The notes below the pieces were generated by a model. That model saw nothing but the letters and a program-made list of their open reading frames with translations, was not told the origin of the DNA and made no database searches. A DNA stretch of 40,859 nt. It comes from Actinomycetota bacterium. GTDB lineage: Bacteria > Actinomycetota > Acidimicrobiia > Acidimicrobiales > Ilumatobacteraceae. A program made the position numbers and the translations under genes. Numbering within the stretch: the stretch's first letter is position 1; every line of letters begins with the position of its first letter. The stretch spans positions 1 through 40,859 of the forward strand of contig VFZD01000007.1 in assembly GCA_016871295.1 (NCBI GenBank), written 5' to 3'. Shown one piece after another: positions 37,008 to 40,859 of this stretch.

Positions 37008-37298
37008 TTAGTTCTCGAACAGCGGGATCTGATTGCCCGCTTCCAATGTCACGATTGCGTGCTTCGAACCGTCGCGCACGCCGATGCGGTTTGTTCCGCG
37101 GGTGATGCGACGCTTGCCCGCGCGATTGATGGTGTTGACCCGCAAGACCTTGACGCCCCAAATCGATTGCACGGCGTCCCGAATCTCGGGCTTGGTCGCC
37201 AGCGGGTTGACCTCGAAGGTGTAGGTGCCCTTGTCGATCAACGAATAACTCTTTTCGCTGACCACCGGTCGAAGGATGATGTCGCGCGGGTCTTTCAC
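37008..37298 (-). CDS. rplW: 50S ribosomal protein L23
   Basis: An exit-tunnel protein that docks trigger factor and SRP, 96 residues. From GTG 37298 it reads KDPRDIILRPVVSEKSYSL after the initiator, with KPEIRDAVQSIWGVKVLRVNT. GGAGG upstream and a GTGA overlap with the rplD stop support this start. Upstream in-frame codons belong to the antisense of rplD. Confidence 0.97.
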   Translation of the reverse strand: MKDPRDIILRPVVSEKSYSLIDKGTYTFEVNPLATKPEIRDAVQSIWGVKVLRVNTINRAGKRRITRGTNRIGVRDGSKHAIVTLEAGNQIPLFEN

Positions 37299-37915
37299 TT
37301 TGCACCCTCCAATCTCGGCAAGCTGGCCTTGGTGAACACGATCCAGTCGTTGCACAAGATGTCGTAGGCGTTCAATTCGCCCGTCGAAATCACCTGAACG
37401 TCTTTCAAGTTTCTGAAGCTCTTCCAGGTCGTCTCGTCTTCGCGCTCGAGAACCATCAACACTCGATCGCCCACGCCCAGACTCTTCAGCGCGGCCGAGG
37501 CAGACTTCGTGCTCGGTTCGGCGAACGCGAACTCGTCGACGACGACGACTTTGTTTTCGGTCATGCGGTCTGACAGCGCCGAGCGCATCGCCAACTGCAC
37601 CATTTTTTTCGGCGTGCGCTGCGAGTACTTCCGCGGCGTCGGACCAAGCGAAACCGCACCTCCGCTGAATTGCGGGGCGCGAATCGAACCCTGACGCGCG
37701 TTGCCCGTGCCCTTTTGTCTGAAAGGCTTCTTGCCGCCACCGCTGACCTCGGCACGGTTCTTGGTGCTCTGGGTGCCCGAACGGCGATGGGCCAACTGGG
37801 CGACGACGACCTGGTGCATCACCGGAATGTTCGGGGTGATCGCAAAAACCGCGTCGGCCACCTCTACCGCAGAGGCCTTCTTGCCCGAGGCATTTTTCAT
37901 TTCAATCTTTGCCAT
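37295..37915 (-). CDS. rplD: 50S ribosomal protein L4
   Basis: A 206-residue assembly and exit-tunnel protein. The long loop GGGKKPFRQKGTGNARQGSIRAPQ is characteristic, and the C-terminal half has the Rossmann-like core LKSLGVGDRVLMVLE and ending CNDWIVFTKASLPRLE. L4 represses the S10 operon in E. coli; whether it binds the leader here is unknown. It lies 6 bases downstream of rplC. Confidence 0.98.
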   Translation of the reverse strand: MAKIEMKNASGKKASAVEVADAVFAITPNIPVMHQVVVAQLAHRRSGTQSTKNRAEVSGGGKKPFRQKGTGNARQGSIRAPQFSGGAVSLGPTPRKYSQRTPKKMVQLAMRSALSDRMTENKVVVVDEFAFAEPSTKSASAALKSLGVGDRVLMVLEREDETTWKSFRNLKDVQVISTGELNAYDILCNDWIVFTKASLPRLEGAK

Positions 37916-37921
37916 GTTCGA

Positions 37922-38584
37922 CTATTTCCCCTTGCTCGATCCCTTGACGGCGTTGCGAATGATCACGACGCCTCCGTTTGGACCCGGCACCGAGCCCTTG
38001 ACCAGCAGAAGATTTTTCTCGGGGTCCGCCTGCACGACCTCGAGGTTCAGCGTCGTTACCTGCTGATGACCGAGGTGACCTGGCATGCGCAAACCCTTGA
38101 AGACTCGACCAGGGAAAGTACACGAACCGATCGAACCAGGGGAACGGTGGTGCTTGTGGTTGCCGTGGCTCGCGCCCTGGCCGCTGAAGTTGTGTCGCTT
38201 CATCGTGCCCGCAAAGCCCTTGCCGCGGCTGACCGCCGTCACATCGACCCGTTCGCCGACAGCGAGAGTGTCGACTTTGATCTCTTGACCGATTTCGAAG
38301 CCATCCACAGAGTCGAGACGCAACTCGACAAGACGGCGACCAGCGGCGACATTGCGGGCGCCACTCTTGGGCGCGAAGTGACCTGCTTCAGACCTGCTCA
38401 ATTTTTTCGCGTCGCGTTGACCGAAGGTGACCTGCAGAGCCGAGTATCCGTCGGTCAAACCGTTCTTCACCTGCACAATGCGGGCGGGCTCGACGCGCAA
38501 CACGGTGACGGGCACGACGCGTTGGTCGTCCCCCCAAACCTGTGTCATGCCGACCTTTTCGCCGACGATCGCTTTTTGTGCCAT
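37922..38584 (-). CDS. rplC: 50S ribosomal protein L3
   Basis: A 220-residue protein at the heart of the large subunit. It begins MAQKAIVGEKVGMTQVWG and has the DVTAVSRGKGFAGTMKRHNFSGQGASHG and GSIGSCTFPGRVFKGLRMPGHLG segments. The ATG at 38584 marks the family start; the frame is open for 53 more codons but that stretch is not L3-like. It is the first gene of the cluster here, with no rpsJ (S10) upstream. Confidence 0.97.
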   Translation of the reverse strand: MAQKAIVGEKVGMTQVWGDDQRVVPVTVLRVEPARIVQVKNGLTDGYSALQVTFGQRDAKKLSRSEAGHFAPKSGARNVAAGRRLVELRLDSVDGFEIGQEIKVDTLAVGERVDVTAVSRGKGFAGTMKRHNFSGQGASHGNHKHHRSPGSIGSCTFPGRVFKGLRMPGHLGHQQVTTLNLEVVQADPEKNLLLVKGSVPGPNGGVVIIRNAVKGSSKGK

Positions 38585-38622
38585 GAGGCAAAACCTTTTC
38601 TTGAAATTCTGTTTAATCACAC

Positions 38623-38657
38623 AAATGCTCCGCAGGCCTTGGCCGCGCGGAGCATTT
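38623..38657 (-). promoter_or_regulatory. Strong hairpin in the leader of rplC
   Basis: AAATGCTCCGC (38623-38633) and GCGGAGCATTT (38647-38657) form a perfect 11-bp stem with a 13-base loop, 39 bases upstream of the rplC start. On the minus strand TTTGTGTG follows, a weak U-tract. It could end htrA transcription, or act as an attenuator or protein-binding leader of the ribosomal operon. A second smaller hairpin, CCCGC and GCGGG, is at 38680-38696. The rest of the 257-base gap between htrA and rplC holds no gene. Confidence 0.55.
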
Positions 38658-38841
38658 TTCTCGTTTTCGCTGTGAGGTACCCGCAAAACACGCGGGCGCA
38701 CACAGACATCAATTTTTTGGATTGACATTTCGCCCACAGCCAAACTGCGAACGAGGTGATAACGCTATCCCCCGAAAATCGTCACCCAAAACCCGACGAC
38801 CAAAGAAATACGCCGGTTTTTGGGGTTTTATCCCCGCATTT

Positions 38842-40035
38842 CTATTTGGATCGGGCGATCAAAGTGGCCTCAAAAACAAGCCTTTTGCCTTCGCGGAAAA
38901 TCTGGATTTTCACGGTCTGACCGGGCGCGGCATCGCGAATCGCGGCGACCAAACCGGCCTGACCGTCGATCGGTTCACCGTCCACCGCCAAAACGACGTC
39001 GTCAACCAAGATGCCCGCCTTGTCGGCAGGCGAACCAGGCTGCACATTGGTGATGATTGCGCCTTGCCCACCGTCTTCGCGTGCCGCCAAGCCCACACCC
39101 AGAAAGCCTTCTATGCGCTCGACGCCCTTGGCTTGATCGCGCAACTGCTCGATCACGATCAATACCTCGTCGACCGAAATCGAAAAACCGATGTTATTGG
39201 CCGCCGAATCAAAGTCGCCGCGCGCCACGGCCGTGTTGATGCCGACGACCTCACCCTTCAAATTGACCAATGGTCCGCCCGAATTACCCGATGAAATTGC
39301 GGCGTCGGTTTGAATCAAACTGTTCAACGCACCCGAATCTGTTTCGATCGTTCGCTTGAGAGCCGAGACGATCCCTGAAGTCACGGTTGGCCCGCCGTCG
39401 AGCGCCAACGCATATCCGATCGCGACCACTGTGTCGCCGATGCGCACGCTTCCCGGTTTGGCAAACGTGGCGGCAATCAGGCCCGTGGCGTTCACCTTGA
39501 TCAGGGCCAGATCGTTGCCGGGATCACTCGCCAATACTCTTGCTTCACGGGGTTCGGTCTCACCGGCGAATCGAACCACCACTTCCGCGGCGTCTTCAAC
39601 CACATGGGCGTTTGTCAAGATCTCGCCATCCGAAGTCAGCACGACCCCCGTGCCGACTGCTCGACCGCCACCTGAATCATCGTCTACGACCGTCGAAATC
39701 GTCACGACGCTGTTCGCCAAGCGCTCGGCGACCTTGGAAATCGCTGTTTCACCGACGAGGTCATCTCCGCTCGCCACGACCACGGGCGCCGAGGTGATCT
39801 GCGTCGTCGATTCAGGACTTTCGCCGAACACTCCGAAATTCAGGTCTTGGGCGACCGATGCGCCGAGAATCCCGCCCAGCAAACCAAATACTGCGGCGAT
39901 CGCAACGATCGCCAATCTTCGCCGAGCTCGACGATCGGCCCGCGAACCTTCGTAACCGTTCTGTGATTCGCCTGAGCCCGGCAATTGCGGAGGCGGCAAC
40001 TGAGATGGCGACGCGAGTTGCTCAAATTCGATCAT
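38842..40035 (-). CDS. HtrA/DegP-like membrane-anchored serine protease with PDZ domain
   Basis: A 397-residue protein (ATG 40035). It has a short cytoplasmic Pro/Gln-rich and Arg-rich region, a membrane anchor at about 41-62, and then an extracytoplasmic trypsin-like domain with the triad H144 (ILTNAHVV), D175 (GNDLALIKV) and S252 (SGNSGGPLV). A C-terminal PDZ domain (about 305-395) includes GAIITNVQPGSPADKAGI. Such proteins degrade misfolded envelope proteins or process signals. A TTG two codons upstream is an alternative start. It is transcribed toward rplC across a 257-base gap. Confidence 0.95.
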   Translation of the reverse strand: MIEFEQLASPSQLPPPQLPGSGESQNGYEGSRADRRARRRLAIVAIAAVFGLLGGILGASVAQDLNFGVFGESPESTTQITSAPVVVASGDDLVGETAISKVAERLANSVVTISTVVDDDSGGGRAVGTGVVLTSDGEILTNAHVVEDAAEVVVRFAGETEPREARVLASDPGNDLALIKVNATGLIAATFAKPGSVRIGDTVVAIGYALALDGGPTVTSGIVSALKRTIETDSGALNSLIQTDAAISSGNSGGPLVNLKGEVVGINTAVARGDFDSAANNIGFSISVDEVLIVIEQLRDQAKGVERIEGFLGVGLAAREDGGQGAIITNVQPGSPADKAGILVDDVVLAVDGEPIDGQAGLVAAIRDAAPGQTVKIQIFREGKRLVFEATLIARSK

Positions 40036-40129
40036 GATCAAAATTTACCGTTTCGCCCGAGCGACCCAGGTGTCGATGTGACAAAGAATCTAGGCGTTTT
40101 GAATCTTGATTTCGACTGCCTTTTCGAGT

Positions 40130-40859
40130 TCACAAAAATGCTGGGGGAATAATCCAATTGGCATCTATGTGGGAGAGCTTTATTGCGATTTTGCGCGCGA
40201 TTGGCTCAGGAAATGGGAGATAGACCGACGCTCTAGGTGGTACAGATTGGGGGGTAAAAACTTGTCGTCCAAAAACCTTTTGATCGACTCGCGCAGGGTC
40301 CTCATCCACAAAAAAATCGACATGCGTTTCTAGTTCGCCATAAAGCCAGACTCCGTTGATTGAGGTTCCAAAGATCCCGAAGGGTTTTCGTGTCGTGACC
40401 GATCGTGCATGTTCGCGCACTTGACCTAACCAGTCAATCGACTCTGGTAACCATTCATTTGAGAATCGTTTGAAAGATGACTCTTTCGTAGCATGAGAAA
40501 ATCGGCAAACAGCCCAAAGCTCACGACTCTCAGAATTTGATTCGATATGAACCACTTGAAAACCAGCTGTTGTCAAGAGCTTCTCAAGTGACTCACAGGA
40601 AAAGTGGAGGCAGTGATCGGCTATCAGCAACTTGAATGGATCCGCAACGCAATCAGGCACAGCAATCGCAAGCACTCCGTCAGCGGTCAGCAAATCCGCC
40701 AAGTCACCCAAAACTTCAATCGGATTAGACAAATGCTCCAGAGAATGGGACATCACAATCAAGTCAAACTTGTGCGATTTTGGCAAATCTTGTGTGAAAA
40801 GTTGCTCGAAGCCATTGATCGCTTGCAGGTTGCGAACCTCATGATCGTCAAGGTCAAAA
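40130..40859 (-). CDS. Class I SAM-dependent methyltransferase, partial, sugar C-methyltransferase-like
   Basis: The 3' end of a gene that continues past the window edge; 242 residues are visible. It shows the post-motif region of a SAM methyltransferase: LIVMSHSLEHLSNPIEVLGDLADLL, then AIAVPDCV and the HFSCESLEKLLTTAGF segment. A C-terminal Rossmann-like part begins at KPFGIFGTSINGVWLYGEL and has the acidic FFVDEDPARVDQ loop. This layout resembles the NDP-sugar C-methyltransferase type with an extra C-terminal domain. The nucleotide composition is visibly more AT-rich than the neighbours, suggesting acquisition. No partner gene is visible in the window. Confidence 0.75.
   Translation of the reverse strand, partial: FDLDDHEVRNLQAINGFEQLFTQDLPKSHKFDLIVMSHSLEHLSNPIEVLGDLADLLTADGVLAIAVPDCVADPFKLLIADHCLHFSCESLEKLLTTAGFQVVHIESNSESRELWAVCRFSHATKESSFKRFSNEWLPESIDWLGQVREHARSVTTRKPFGIFGTSINGVWLYGELETHVDFFVDEDPARVDQKVFGRQVFTPQSVPPRASVYLPFPEPIARKIAIKLSHIDANWIIPPAFL

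Noticed and set aside
38623-38660. Plus-strand intrinsic terminator (stem followed by T-run)
   Set aside because: It would fit a terminator on the plus strand, but no plus-strand gene leads into it; kept as a leader hairpin on the minus strand.
38585-38743. 53-codon upstream extension of rplC
   Set aside because: It runs through the hairpin leader and has no L3 likeness; the ATG at 38584 begins the family sequence.

Overview
The window reads as a chromosomal housekeeping region of a moderately high-GC actinobacterium, most likely from the class Acidimicrobiia (Ilumatobacter-like). The supporting observations are the actinobacterial gene order rplM-rpsI-glmM-(glmS)-acpS-alr-tsaE-tsaB-rimI-tsaD linked to groES-groEL, the fused ribBA, the zinc-type S14 and L36, charged extensions on several ribosomal proteins, and a very long divergent GlmS. 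The class-level placement is inference; no rRNA or marker search was possible.

Layout. Positions 1-1718 (minus strand): a cut-off reading frame at the left edge, then guaA. Positions 1781-6633 (plus strand): a small membrane-anchored protein overlapping an EamA-type transporter gene, an FMN riboswitch, the riboflavin genes ribD-ribBA-ribH joined by ATGA overlaps (no ribE), and a secreted bacterial phospholipase A2. From about 6597 to 38584 everything is on the minus strand. In the order of transcription it runs: a late S10 operon starting at rplC (no rpsJ), the spc operon to secY-adk, infA-rpmJ-rpsM-rpsK-rpsD-rpoA-rplQ-truA (no map), a GT4 glycosyltransferase, rplM-rpsI, then cell-wall and tRNA-modification genes (glmM, a 1136-residue GlmS-like protein, acpS, alr, tsaE, tsaB, rimI, tsaD, dusB, maf), then groES-groEL under a CIRCE operator, a small membrane protein, a 56-residue protein and a Nudix CoA pyrophosphatase. 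Positions 38842-40035 hold an HtrA-type membrane-anchored protease. The right edge (40130-40859) is a partial, visibly more AT-rich sugar-type methyltransferase that looks acquired.

How the genes work together. The block couples ribosome synthesis and transcription (rpoA) with amino-sugar and peptidoglycan precursor supply (GlmM, GlmS, Alr), carrier-protein activation (AcpS), t6A tRNA modification (TsaB/D/E), ribosomal protein acetylation (RimI), dihydrouridine synthesis (DusB) and protein folding (GroES/EL). Many neighbours overlap by 1-4 bases, so translation is probably coupled. The riboflavin operon is a separate FMN-controlled unit. No tRNA, rRNA, CRISPR array, insertion sequence or prophage was seen.

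The most unusual items are the expanded GlmS-like protein in the normal glmS slot, the membrane-protein frame that continues in phase directly after the groEL stop without a canonical start, the phospholipase A2 and Nudix genes that overlap tail to tail, and the glycosyltransferase placed between truA and rplM. I saw no clear defence or other multi-gene system that is new.
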